Positions 38,401 to 49,903 of a stretch of DNA of 64,000 nt are shown one piece after another. The position numbers were made by a program, and so were the translations under genes. Within the stretch, counting starts at the first letter, position 1. The number at the start of each line of letters is the position of its first letter. The stretch spans positions 1 through 64,000 of the forward strand of contig DF237455.1 of assembly GCA_000708835.1 (NCBI GenBank), read 5' to 3'. The DNA is from Klebsormidium nitens. Its lineage: Eukaryota; Streptophyta; Klebsormidiophyceae; Klebsormidiales; Klebsormidiaceae. Below the pieces are notes generated by a model. The model did no database searches. It was given only the letters and a program-made list of their open reading frames with translations, and was not told the origin of the DNA.

Positions 38401-41400
38401 CACGTTCCTTAAGAAAGCGCCGATCTATCGGGAGGGGTCGGCGACTCCGGTCGGGGGGGCGGAGGTGCACATAGTTGGAAGCGGGCTGGCTAAGGTAAGG
38501 TTTCAGGGTTTCAGAGCGGGTTAATGACTAGGGTTACGGGGTTTCCGAGATCCCAAACCTACATTTCTTGAGAAAGCGCCGATTTGCCCGGTGGGGGCGG
38601 TGACACCGGTCGGGGGCGGGGAGGTGCACATCGTCGGAAGCGGGCTGCTTAAGGCGAAATTTCGGCTTTTGGGTTACTGCCGTTTCAGAATTGACTGGAT
38701 AAAGGTTTAAGCATGTATGGCAGCGAGCTGGCAAGAGAATTTTCTGGGCGCGTCGTCGACATTGACTAGCGGCGAGTAAGTGTGTGGATTGGTGAAGTGA
38801 ATGCGGGTGAACGCAATCATGTGGGGTTGAATGTAACGGGTTTTGGTTCTGAAACTTGACGGCGGGTGAGGACCGATTACGGTCTTTGCCACAAGCCCTG
38901 GCGCGGACCAACTTGCTCTTGTCAGTGGAACGTACTTTGAATCAAGTTTGGGAATGTGCATGTCTTCGGGGGCGGTTTTGTGAAGATCAGATTCTGAAAT
39001 TTAAGGAATCCGAGGCAGCGAACGACCTAGTGAAGGTGGGCGCGCTAGAACCCGAGGGTGCTGAGAAACGCGTGGCTTGATTTAAAAACGGAGCTATGTG
39101 ACGTGAAATGACGCGGTTAGACCCAGTAAGCTTGAAAAGCATGTGACGTCTAATGCGCTTGGACATCTTCCCGTTTTTCAAGACCAGGATTGCTGCGTTT
39201 GAACGGCCTTGGCCTGACAAAGGCTCACATTCACCCTTTTCTCTCGATGGAGTCCTTTTGACAAGGACTTCGCTAGGTCAGTTTACCGACTGCTTTTGTG
39301 GGATCACGTGACACGTTCGTTAAACGGTTTTGCCCCCCCTAGCGCTCGTTTCCACGTAGAAGCCTTCGTTGTCGCCGTATAAGTTCGCCTGCCTTGCGCT
39401 TTCTGATTGCGGTACCCATCCGCTCTACAGGTCTACACCGTCGATGACGTCAGCACCTCGCACGGGGAGCGCCACGTGTCCCACTTTGTGTTGGGCGCCG
39501 GCGCGATTTTGGGCCTGTACGAGGCCCTCGCCGGGAACCGCCGGAAACTGACCACCGCCGTCGCGGATTCCGTTTGTATGTGCTACGTTGTTGACGTGAG
39601 CGATTCCGCTGCTTGCTCCTTCGGGTCATTCCGTCCGTTCCGGTCTTTCCACCGTTCAGTGTCATCTTTGCAAAAGGAAAGTTGGCATAAGTAGGCGCCA
39701 GATTCCTTTATAACGGGGCATGCCTCAGCGCACTGAAACAAGCACACCTGTGTCTTAAGGATTGGACAGGTGTGACACGTGTCATCGTCTAAGTGGAGGT
39801 TTCGAGATCGACGATTAACACAATGCTTGCGCCTTGTGTTTCAATCAAGCGCAACTGTTCATCAAGCAGAGGTTCACATCAAAAGCTGAAGAGGGCGCGT
39901 CCTGTCTTGCGGATCGATAACAAGCACACTGAGCCGGATCCGTTCCGTTTTACGTACAGCGGAACCGGCTCGCCGAGATGGTTCGAACCGACGTATACGT
40001 GGCTGAGTTCCTGTGGAAGGTGAGCGCCCGGGAGATTGTCCCGGAGGCACATTCCCGCCTTAGGTTCCCGCTTCCGTGCACTGATTTCCTGCAGTGACTC
40101 CGTCTTCATTTGCCTCTTCCGCGTCGCTAACGGAAAGCGGTATACGAGATTTCATCGACCATTTTTCCCAAGCATCAATCTGCCCCCAGTTGGAAGATCA
40201 GCTTCCGATTCGTTGGTTCAGTAATATCGAAATTCATGCTGGTTTACATCGATCGCGCAAGAGGTTAGCAACTCAAGTATTGTCGCATACGGACAGTGAA
40301 CAGCCGTTCGTTTCGGATGGTCCAAACTCGATAACTGACCAATGAAGCAGACAGTTTGCGCAGAGACACGTGATAGACGAACTCCGGTTTCACAGTTTCT
40401 CAAACCGCGACCCGGTTTAAGTACACGTTTTCAGTACGGGCAGGGAGGATTAAGTCCAGTGACAATATGAAAAAGGGGACTTTTCAGATGATTTTCTTAT
40501 CTTGTTGTTTTTAAAGCGCCGGACTTTTCAGTCGGAAGCGTTCTTGAGAACGTTTGAAGACCGTCCTGAATCCGGGTCCTGATTTGTAGTGTTTCTCAAA
40601 CGACTGCTCGTGTTTGGTAATGACACGGAAATCCCTTCTTGCAGGAGAGCGCGGTTCTGCTCTGTCGATTGGTGTTGCCGCGAGCGCTCGCGCACCTGAG
40701 CCTCCAGGAGATCCGAAAGCTCATCATGGAGAAAGGGCGTCTCAAGGTGATACTGTTAACCCACTTACCGTCCATAATGCGAAGCTATATACTAATGGAG
40801 AGGGGACTGATTCCCAAGCTTGAAGCATTTCGTGGCCCGCGGCTGCAACATGTTCAAGGCCCACATGTCATGCTTTGCACGGTCACTTCAAAAACCGAGG
40901 ATCGAGGCTTGCAAAAACCTAGTATAGTCCGACTTGCTCACCCTGGCGAAATCTAGGTACTTGACCTTGCTGGGCGTGTGTTTCATTCAGGAGCAACTGG
41001 CTATCTATAGTTCAGCTGATGCGCTGTATGAGTTTCATTAGCTACCATTCAGTTAGTTACGGGTCGTCTTCTTCACGATCATCTACTAGACCAAGGGTCT
41101 TACTCCAGATTAAGAAGTGATCTACATTCTCAACCGAGAATTGACGTGCTCGGCAACCGTACCCACTCTTGGCTCGCAACTGATAGTATCCGTCTGCCGG
41201 GAGATGCGGTTAGAACCCATGATCGGAGTATCTAGGATTTTGATTGCTTTTTCGAACCCCCCACCTTGGATCTCACCCCCGTTATCTAGCTCAGATTAAG
41301 CTGGCGGATCAAGGTAACCGCGACTGTTGATTGAGAGATCGCGTATCAAAGTGGGGCGTCAGAAGTGCAAACAGACTCTTCCAAAATGATAAGACCAGTT

Positions 41401-43272
41401 CTGCCAATTCAAATAGCCCTTCTCATGAGATCGAGAGGGCATTGCGGGTAGCCACCAACAAAATGCCCCGTAGTTGCCTCGCAAGAACGACTTCACAGTT
41501 AAGGGAAAGCGCGCTGATGCACGCACTCCTGAAGAAAGTGAGCTTAGGCCGTGCTAACTAAAACGAGCCGTCCCTAAAGGAATGCAAGTCGTCGGCAAGC
41601 TTGGGATTGGACTGGGTTTCAAACCAGAGCTTCAGGACACATGTGTTGCTTAACAATAGATTCCTAGATTCAACCCGACTGCATATCATACGCCCCGGGG
41701 AATCACGCTGGCATCCTTTCCATTTCAACAGCTTGTATCCATACTCTCGTCACCCACCTACCTCGTCCCCCAAATCCTTCGCGGAATGTTCAGAGCATCA
41801 AATGTTACATCGTCATATCACAGCTTTCATCCCGAGCTCGTTCGCCTCAGAAGCAGATAATTCCGGCTGCTTTCCCCGCTCTACCAACGTGAAAGTGTGT
41901 TTGTCTGACTTGCGAACTTTTTCTCTGCAGCACTTCGATCCGGAGGAGGTCGTGCAAATCCGATACGACGAGGTTCTCGTGTTGCTCGAGGGTACGCTGC
42001 GGAATGCTGGAGGCCGGTCGCTGATCGCTCCTATGGGGCTAGATCCCGACATATCCTCGCTGTTCTCAGGTAATTTGGTCTGCTTTCGTCGCGTAAATTT
42101 GTGTTTTTGGGAAAACAATCTTCGCCGGGTCTGATGGTGGACACATCTGGGCGAGCGCGGCTGGATCTTTGGCAAGTCTTGCCTTCGTTGCTTATAAAAA
42201 GTCTAGTTTGAAGTTCCATGATTCACAAACCGTACCCCGAGAACCTTTCGTTCTGCTGTAGCCTCATAGAAATTCGTCTTCTTGTGACCTCCATCAAGTT
42301 ATAATCGTTGAGCAAGATTACAGGATTCGTTGAATGCTTCGGCTTATATCCGCTCCCGTTCCTTGGGAGCCACCCAAACTCAGTCCGTTATTCTTCCCAT
42401 CCGAGATACTTCGGATTCTCAACAATAAAGCGGTCGTGAAGAACCAATTCCTTGATAAGGTAGCCTCACAGCCCATTTTCCATTTCGTTGGTTGCTTTTC
42501 ATAGGATCCCGTTTTGATGTCAGAGCAACAACCCCCGATCCAGAGAGACACAGGCAAAACCAACAAACCGAACGTGCTTCTCCGCCTGTCTGGTACAGTT
42601 TCCGTTTCTTCAGGTGCCTTCTAAAGCACATTTCAAAGGCACTATTCTTTTCTGAGACCGTCACCTAACTTTTTCACAGGGGCTTTGGATACCGTTCGCC
42701 TGAAGGCGGAGCTGCAGTACGTCGCCGAGACCCCTTCGCGCGTGCTCTTCATCCCGGTTGGGACCGACCGGGGCGGTACCAACCGGTCACATGAGCAGCT
42801 TCCGGCGACAGCAAAGGGCGACCTCGGCAGCCGCCGGTCCTTCAGCGACAACCAGCTGCTGGCGGCGCCCGGTGACGATAAGCGGGCGGGTTTGCTGGAT
42901 AAGCACCGGCCGACGAGGCATAAGAGCTCGATCGAGCTGCCCATGCTCCCGGCTGACACGTGGCAGGGGCCCGAGGGCGCGAAGGCCGCTGACGTCATGC
43001 CGAAAGTGAAGGTGTCTCCGGCCTCCGAGGTCAAGCGAGCGGAGGAGTCTGGAGTGTTCCTTCCCCGGTCGCACAGTCGGGAGCAAGTGCGACCGTTGGC
43101 GGGTTTGGGTGTGAATATGCCCCTGATGAGAATGAGCTCCAGGGCGAGATTGTTGGGGGAGCGCAGGGGGGGTGTTGACGAGAGCAAGGATGAGTTTGAC
43201 GATCTGGAGGCGAACGTTGTAGAAGGCGGGGAAGACCTATTTAATGACGTAGGGCAGCATAAAAAGACGTAA
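26457..43272 (+). CDS. SOS1: Plasma-membrane Na+/H+ antiporter SOS1 (NHX7 type)
   Basis: Exports Na+ in exchange for H+ at the plasma membrane, the main salt-tolerance exporter of plants. The 22 exons are 26457-26625, 27819-27910, 28462-28539, 29092-29249, 29768-29869, 30395-30512, 30966-31018, 31461-31571, 32143-32311, 33135-33200, 33555-33623, 33992-34099, 34454-34587, 35645-35754, 36348-36633, 36986-37157, 38017-38329, 39431-39595, 39960-40019, 40645-40746, 41931-42069 and 42680-43272. All phases close at 1121 aa if one extra A in exon 17 is removed. Residues 1-430 form the exchanger, with ATDPVAVVALLKELG and GESLMNDGTGIVVF. Then comes a long cytosolic regulatory region (SVKTRQVAFHVL, IGHLHDTVRLDLKKL) and a cyclic-nucleotide-binding-like domain at about 666-925 (VLGAGAILGLYEALAG). 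The tail is hydrophilic. I see no clear DSPS phospho-motif as in Arabidopsis, though RRSFSDN could be a kinase site. Confidence 0.97.
28842..29150 (+). repeat. Three tandem copies of the SOS1 exon 4 acceptor and 5' end
   Basis: The real exon starts at 29092 (TTTTGCAG|TACGCGTTTCCCTACTCG). Two upstream copies keep the acceptor and following sequence: 28854 (TTTTGCAG|TAGATTTTTCCCTACTCG) and 28968 (TTAGCAG|TACGCTTTTCCCCTACT). All are followed by TGGAGCTGGAGCCTGTC or a close variant. Spacing is 114 and 124 bp. The first copy opens with a stop codon. Confidence 0.88.
31555..31695 (+). repeat. 65-bp tandem duplication of the SOS1 exon 8 donor
   Basis: TTCTGGC|GTAGGTCGCGC occurs at the real donor (31572) and again at 31637. 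Both are followed by AACGAACACCGCTTTTCCGG or a close variant. The second donor could be used, but intervening stops make it unlikely to give a normal protein. Confidence 0.8.
32396..32600. repeat. Long inverted repeat (hairpin) in SOS1 intron 9
   Basis: Left arm 32396-32461 (GAGCGGGGTCAAGGAGGATC..) pairs with right arm 32536-32600 (..CCTTGACCCCGCTC). About 54 of 65 positions match, including the block TTTTGGGACCGGGGTTGGGG and its complement. A 74-base loop separates the arms. It could be a miniature inverted-repeat transposon or an RNA hairpin; no coding potential is evident. Confidence 0.85.
34531..35500 (+). repeat. About five degenerate copies of the SOS1 exon 13 end
   Basis: The end of exon 13 (GAGCTGGGCCCCGCGCACTG..GTCCGTCCAAAAG) recurs at 34709-34765, 34870-34912, 35075-35105 and 35416-35450. 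The intron sequence after it (CGAACAGGGCCTCTC) also recurs, at about 34611, 34770, 34987, 35133 and 35471. Each copy therefore carried exon end, donor and start of intron. All copies after the first have lost the frame. Confidence 0.75.
34905..34968 (+). repeat. Degenerate telomere-like (TTTAGGG) stretch
   Basis: Consecutive units such as AGGGTTTTGGGGTTTCAGGG, GTTTAGGGTTCTAGGG and TTTGAGGGTTTAAG resemble the plant telomere repeat with variants. They lie directly after a decayed copy of exon 13 inside SOS1 intron 13. Confidence 0.55.
37576..38653 (+). repeat. SOS1 exon 17 flanked by partial copies on both sides
   Basis: Three upstream copies of the acceptor and exon start (CCCAGCTCCAATCCTACATC) begin at 37579, 37711 and 37893; the real exon starts at 38017. 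Two downstream copies of the exon end plus donor lie at 38394-38494 and 38553-38653. They repeat AAAGCGCCGATCTATCGGG and GGAAGCGGGCTGGCTAAG|GT. Downstream spacing is about 160-165 bp. The 38394 copy still reads KAPIYREGSATPVG in frame up to a good donor. Confidence 0.9.
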
Positions 43273-44951
43273 CCTATACGGTTATTTAACCAGGGCCTCT
43301 GGAGCATACATATGGTGAGCGTCCACAGAAATCTCAAGATCGACAATTGCTGAAAGAGGTTCGTACTTAAGTGGTCGTATGCACGACATGAAGAACCTCT
43401 TTAGAAAGGTGACGTGAGAAGGGAGCGTACGTACATGTTTTTAGGAGAGTCGAGGTTGAGGAGAACATGGTCAAATTTGAAATTTTGACGCCTTTATTGA
43501 CGGTCAAATTGTAACCCATGCCTGTTACGGCGAGGTGTCTAAGCTTTTCCATTGTTGGTCGTCTTCGGTCAAAGCGTTCGAAGCGTTCAGCATCCGCACA
43601 AGAGTAGAAAGCATCCAGCCCAGTGGCAGCAAGGTTGTTCGCATCTGCACCGTCCCTTTGCTTGATTGAAATCGCGAGCTGACCCAGATGTTTGTACAAG
43701 TGACCGTCATGTTTCTCTGCAAACATCCATCGATCATTGCACGACCGCGTCTGATTAACTGAGTGAGCTAGGGGGCCGCACAGAATGGACAGATGCCGAG
43801 CTGTGCAATTAAGGGCGACAGTGAGCTGTTTTCATTAGTTCGCCGTGCCTTGTTTTTACATATAAACATGATTGGCTGCAATGATTCCACATGGCGACCT
43901 GCATGTGGCAAGTCGGAGATCGAGCATCCAGAAATTACGATATTCAATCAATCATTGTCGATCAGGAGCTGTACTAATGCGCAAGCAGAAGGCGCGCGGC
44001 TCAAACAGCGCGTAGTAAACACCAAAAGGCAATCGAATTGCAAAGGATTGAAGCATAACCCTGCCTGACCAGGCGCGCCGGGCCGCATCACATCCGCGTC
44101 AGTGCTGTAGATGTTTGATTGGAGGCAGCTAGTCCTGGAAGGTACTTGCATCCCATTGCCCGTTCATGGGACACGGGTCCAGGGGAAATGCCATTGACTC
44201 ATCCAGATCCTATGCGTACGTATGCGATGCGAAATGCTTTCCAGAGTTGATTGGATTATCACGTGTAAGTTACTTTTGCATCTGTCTGCACAGACGGATG
44301 CGGTGCCCAACGTCTCGACTCCTTGCACTACGTAAACCGACAATGATCGTCAAGGTTCTTGTGATAGATTAGTCATGGTCTTCACACCAACTATGATTTG
44401 GACCCGCCTGCTGCATGCATTCGAACCCACGACGACCTGTCAAACCGTTCCTTAGTATCTACAAGTAGGATCCACTAAGCGAAGCTGTACAATGATTGGG
44501 TAGTGCTGGCTAGCAGAACCGATTAATTGATCAACGAATGCTACAAATGTTCGATTGTGGGAAAGGCTATCGGTTTGCGCCTTGCAGGTTGGCTCCATTT
44601 AAGGTCGCGCCGCCTAGACGCTGCACATAGCAAGCAAGAATGTCAACGTTGTGTACCCACCAATTGCATATCCAAACTGGTGTTGAAAGAATCTCAACTC
44701 AAAGAGGCTTTACCATGTTTGCTGTAAAATGCTGTAAGCTGGGCTACTGGCCACGACAACTAATGTAGCATTACTGAAGATGATGTTTGGAGCCAACAAG
44801 TGGACTACGTCTCTCCTTTTTCGCCAGACGGAAGATGGATTTCGCAGACCGATCCAAATTTGGATCCGAACACCTCTTTACAGCCTCTCTTCAATGCTCC
44901 AAAAAAGGAGTTTATCTGGCAACCCAAGAGCTCTGCAAGCGCGTGCTAGAA
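43273..44951. other. Convergent 3' region between SOS1 and FIP2-like gene
   Basis: No gene is supported. A 119-codon minus-strand ORF at 43367-43726 abuts the SOS1 stop, has no recognisable motif and no splice partners, and is most simply untranslated or spacer sequence. Confidence 0.5.
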
Positions 44952-47900
44952 TCAGTCTGCCTCCAAGTCCTTGACGTGCCACTCCTGTAAGCGAACCTGC
45001 TGTGCGTTTGCAGGCACTCCAAGTTGACCCTGTGCTCTTTGAAAGAGGAAAAATACTGCACTTTCCTCAAAATCAGCAGATTGATACGACGCTTGAATGA
45101 GTTCTGTGATAAGAACGCTTACTGTCTCTCGCAGATCCACGTCCCGCAGATACGCCCTGGTCAGGTTCGCGCCCGTCAGATTCGCGTTTGCAAGAATGGC
45201 CCCCTGGACAACGGCCCACATTTTGTTCAGTCTAACCAGCGGAATCAAGCATTTTACCGATAATCCATTCTCACCCTAGAACCGAGCGGTAACAGTCCAG
45301 CTCTTGCAAATAGCTGCTTGGCTTTTGGATACTTCGCTGCCCCGTCGCTTGCCGGGAGATAGGTCTTGGAAACACAAGATATGAAGCGTACTTCCCCAGA
45401 AACTCCAAATTACGAGTGCTTCCAGAGCATCAAAGGGGAAGTGGGAACGTGGGCACGAATCTAAATGAGTGCCCGACCTGCACAACTGGTGGCGGAAAAC
45501 GCCTACCACCGAGTTTGATCGATTTGATCGGCTTCTGCTGGGTAGATGATAGCAGACTGATCGAGAGTGAAGGGCTTGAAGAGGACAAATGAAACAAAGA
45601 CGAGAAAAAGGAAACCCGAACAGATCGGCTTGACGAGAACCACAGATTAGGGATCCTATCTCCAGCCTCCTTTTCCCTGCCACTACATTGCCTCAATCTT
45701 TTCTTGAGGTCTTTGTATGCCCTCCAAGCCTCTGCTCTCACCTTCAGGTTCGCATTCTCCAGGTTTGCCTTTTCCAGGTTAGCGTTGGTTAGATCAGCGT
45801 TTTGCATGTGGGCGCTCCGCAGGTCCGCTCCGAACAGGCTCGCCCCCACCAGCGTGGCATCTGGAACGGAACAGGAACGGTAAGACCCGACGTCAGGTCG
45901 TCGAATGAGCTGTGGACGGCTCCATAACCCCTTATCGTTGCGGCTCGACTCCAAATACCGATTTCAAGGTAGAACGGCTTGCTCAGATAACCGAAAGCCT
46001 CGAAAGCTCATCGAGCCAGAGAATTCAGCACAAAAGTTGCTGGCCCGCTTTGGACAGGAATACGGGTACCGCGTTCGACTGAGATATCGAAAAAGCCGTC
46101 ATGTCGTTAGGTGCACAACCTTCCTTAACTCAAATCCTTGTTAACGTCCTGCAGAGCGAAAACCTCGTCACGAACGACAATAGGCAAGTCCTTCAGCTAG
46201 GCTTTGCATGCGTCGTGCTGACGTCAGCTCACCCATGCGCTTACGAGCGCCTTTTGTGGATGGTGCTGCTCTGCGATATAACAAGTTCGAGCGTCCATCT
46301 CGAGTAACGAGAACTTCCCACGACGGTCGAGCCAATCGTTTTGACATTTCAAGGCAAGAGCACGGCTCACTCGAAATGGACGTACTAAGACGAGGACCTG
46401 GAAAGGATTACGAATTGTGCTTCATGCCGACGTCAGCTCACCTTGCAGGTTGGCACTCTGCAGCGTCGCTTCCACCAGCAGAGCGCCCTTGAGGTTCGCG
46501 CCTGCGAAGTCGCACTCCTTCAGGCAGGCGTTGGTGAAATTGGAGTTCTCCGCGTGTGATTCCTGCGGAAAACGGCGAGGGTGGGGAGCTGTTAGCTGCG
46601 CCATGGAGGCAAGACGACATGGAGGAAAAACGACAGTGGTTGACAAGTAAGACGAGTCGCTGCTTTTGGACAGTGACTGCTGCGGTTATCGGTAGCTGGC
46701 CACGTCACAAATGTGAAGCTGCACTCATCACAGAACGTTAGCCGTTTGCCTAGGCAGTTGACAGCATAGGACTATACGGTTTTGGGTTTTGATATTGGGC
46801 AATCGTCTCTATCGCACATCAGAGTGCTTTCGAGCGCATCAACGGAAGTACAAGCGAAAGGAAATGAGAAATGAAAGCGGGACAACCCCAAACAGTGTAA
46901 CTTTGAAGCGTGCGAAACTACAAGAAGCACGTCTTTCAACAGCGTCTAAAACTATGACAGACCGCCAGCTCGTACAGGTCCAAGGATTGGCTCGTTGCAT
47001 ATAAGTTCGAAACCATATACATCTTGAAACAGGAAGCCTAAAAGAGGCGATTCTTTTGACAGTGTATGGAGAGGCACCGTCGCGTAGCACAAGCGAGCAA
47101 TGTTTTGACAAGAATGTGCTGCCGGGAATGGCGATTGGAGTTTGACAACGGAATGACGTACCATGAACCCCGTTAAGGCAGACACTCACCCTAAATATAG
47201 CTAGATGAAGGTTGGCTCGCGAAAAGAATGTGCGGGTAATGTTAGCGTAGCTGAAGTCCACTCCAGCGAGATCCTGCGAGGGAGAGGTTGACCAATCATG
47301 GGTCACGCAACACAAGAAAGCAGCGGAAGCCGACTTGTACCAAAACCCAGTAGGTCAAGAAGTCCTTCGTCTGGCAGACCGCTCAGCAAGCTCAGCTGTG
47401 GAACGGCCAGACGTGTCTGCTCGTTGCGTAATTTCCGGGCAAGCGTTTGTAATTCCTTGCTTAATTCAGACCGATAATGTCAGCCGATCTGGATCATTGC
47501 GGAAGGGAAGCGATATCCTGATATCCTGCAACTCTGAAGCCCTGTGGAAGCTTTACCAGTTTAGACAGGTCCTGGCCGCTGAGATTGACGCCCCTCAACC
47601 GGACCCGGGACTGTTGCAAACACATGATGACCTGCAATCACGAACAGGCTCTTCAAGATTGAATGGCCAAAGCTTGCGACACAATCACCACAAAAAAGCT
47701 TCGAAACCTTGCCAAAAGAGCTATCATGGAGCAGACGATCTTCGAAAATTAGCTTATAACCTTTTCGCACTATATATCCTGCAGCACAGCTTCTCAATCA
47801 ACGCTTCAACCTTGCCAACAAATGGCTGCGGAGCAGACGACTTCCGCAACGAGCTCGCGCAGAATTAGTGCAGGCAGCCATCTGCTTTGACCAACAAGAC

Positions 47901-49903
47901 TGTTCTCAAAGACTCTGATTCTCACAAGCAACCATCTTGCTGTGCTCCAGTCGCACCAATGACAACGGGGGTTGCATAAACGACAACAACCTCACAAAAG
48001 GTAAAAAGAAAGCCACACAGCGCCACCCCTTCGACTTGCACTGTCCCTCCTCCTTCAAAAGTCTTACAGGATATTGACTACCAGAATTTTTTGCTCAGCA
48101 AAGCGAGTTTCAGACCAATGGTTGATTGAGGAATTTGAATTGCATGCGTACCTCCTTCCGTGTTAGTTCAGGCTCGTCCTCGTCGGCCTTGCTTGTCATA
48201 TGAGCATGCGCCAATGCGAGAGCGTCAATGAGACCCTGCAGGGAAACCAGGCACAAACTTAGCTCTGCAACAAATCCCAAGCAGACCAGGATCTTGCTCT
48301 TAAAGTTCGTCAACATACTAATGGACATGTCTTTCTCAACCTTCAGATCGCATGTCTTTCCCAATCCTTTAAGCAAGCTGATCAAGACGGGGACTAGACA
48401 AAGCAGGTTCTTTATGTTTCATGAACTGAGCTACAGGATTCTGTTCTCACTCATATCGCGGGGTTGCATTTCAATTGCAAAATGTCTTGTGAGATGAATA
48501 AAAGAACTTGGCCTGAGACCCTCCTCTCCCCAAAATTTATTTCAAGGCTTGAGAAACTTACTCTCAACTGGAAGTACTCTGCCTCTCGCAGGAGCTCGTA
48601 ACTTTCCGCATGGTCTAACATTGGGACCGCCCCATCTCTGAGCCAGTTCAGGATGTGCCTGTGGAGAAAGAGATAATCTGCATAAGCAGGCAGAATGAGT
48701 TTCAGAATAGTGCGCAGGGTACCAGGAGATGTACAGAAGAAAGACAGCGAAGCGGGGGTTTTCTCATGCAAAGGGTACCATAATCACATCTGCTTTCATG
48801 ACCTGTGAAAGGGTCTAGACGTTGCTCTCAAAGGCAGGCACCTCGGTGGGCGTTCACCTGCTCTTTGACCGGGAGTAACAATAATGTCCTCCAAACGGAG
48901 ATGTGTGAGTATTCAAGCGAAGGGGCAATGCTGACTGTAAGGGGCAGACTCACCGAAAGTGTGTGCCGTCCCTGTCAATGAAGACTGTGCCCTGCATTTA
49001 GCAGCAGTAGTGCATCAGGTACTGAACCTTCTGCCGCTACTTTCCAGGAACCAGGGATCAAGGCTGTCCGCACACATTGTTCAAAAACCTTGTCCTGCTC
49101 CGAAGTACCATGTTCCTGTTTGAATACATCAGTTCAGACAGGAAAGCAGTGTGTATGCTTCAATGAACCCAAGATGTTATTATCACACTTTTTATTCGCC
49201 TTTAGTTTTCTTGCTGTTTTAAAGCAGCTCAATCTCAATACATGCCTCAAATGGCATGCGCTCAGGTTTGAGCAACTTGCCTTCTCCTCCAGCTTTAGTT
49301 TGTGCCGGCCACTGAACATCGCTCCCAGCATGGAATCGCTGTCCCGTTGAGTGAGCGTCGAGATTGTTGTGGAGAACCGCTTGCCTCCTGGCACCGGGGG
49401 AAGGGAGATTAGGAACACAGGGAGAGGATAAAATAGAAACATAAGATAATCAGGATGTTTGATACCAAGGAGTAGAAAAAGTGCCTCATCTGCAAAACTT
49501 GACGCGATGGAGAAAGTCAAGTATGTATATGTGCTTTAAAAACCTCCGCACACAAAGTCCCTGAGATATGCACGCTGTGGCCTGCCTGTTCCACAGAAAA
49601 GCCCTTGCAACATTGTAGGCTCAAGAAAGTGGTCCCTCCTTCTCAGATGTGCACTGCTGAAGGCAGACTGGCTGCTGGCTGTGATGTAGGAAAAGTACTC
49701 TCACATTGATCCCTCCTACTCAGGATTGCTCAACTGAAGGCAGACTGGCTGCTGGCTTTGAGACTAGAAACAGCTTCCTACACAAGTACATGCTCTCTTA
49801 TGAGGCAAACACTTCCACAATGCAGAGGACCCCAAAGCTCACCAACGTTCAGATGCACCGTTTGTGGCATGGCAGACGTGGTCACATCGTCCTCACATGC
49901 CAT
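44952..49903 (-). CDS. FIP2: FIP2/KCTD9-like protein: BTB (T1) domain plus pentapeptide repeats
   Basis: The eleven exons are 49903-49843, 49387-49281, 48991-48954, 48658-48562, 48235-48152, 47631-47557, 47273-47190, 46562-46442, 45860-45742, 45203-45123 and 44996-44952. All phases close at 303 aa. Residues about 12-100 are a potassium-channel-tetramerisation BTB domain (VHLNVGGKRFSTTISTLTQR, FIDRDGTHFRHILNWLRDG). Residues about 145-290 are pentapeptide repeats with A(D/N)LXX units (DLTNANLEKANLENANLK) that should form a square beta-helix. In Arabidopsis FIP2 binds the formin AFH1; KCTD9 relatives act as cullin-3 adaptors, so an adaptor role is likely. Intron 2 begins with GC (AAG|GCAAGT). 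The last exon gives VRLQEWHVKDLEAD instead of the usual final repeats, so this end is less certain. The start could be the ATG at 49903 or 49870. Confidence 0.95.
49632..49757 (-). repeat. Direct repeat of about 48 bp in FIP2 intron 1
   Basis: The segments 49632-49682 and 49710-49757 share TCCCTCCT..CTCAG and CTGAAGGCAGACTGGCTGCT followed by GGCT, about 78 bp apart. Confidence 0.75.

Noticed and set aside
43367-43726. 119-aa minus-strand ORF after SOS1
   Set aside because: No motif, no splice partners, sits in the convergent 3' region; chance is sufficient.
47335-47868. 177-aa plus-strand ORF
   Set aside because: Antisense to FIP2-like exon 6 and introns, with no recognised domain.
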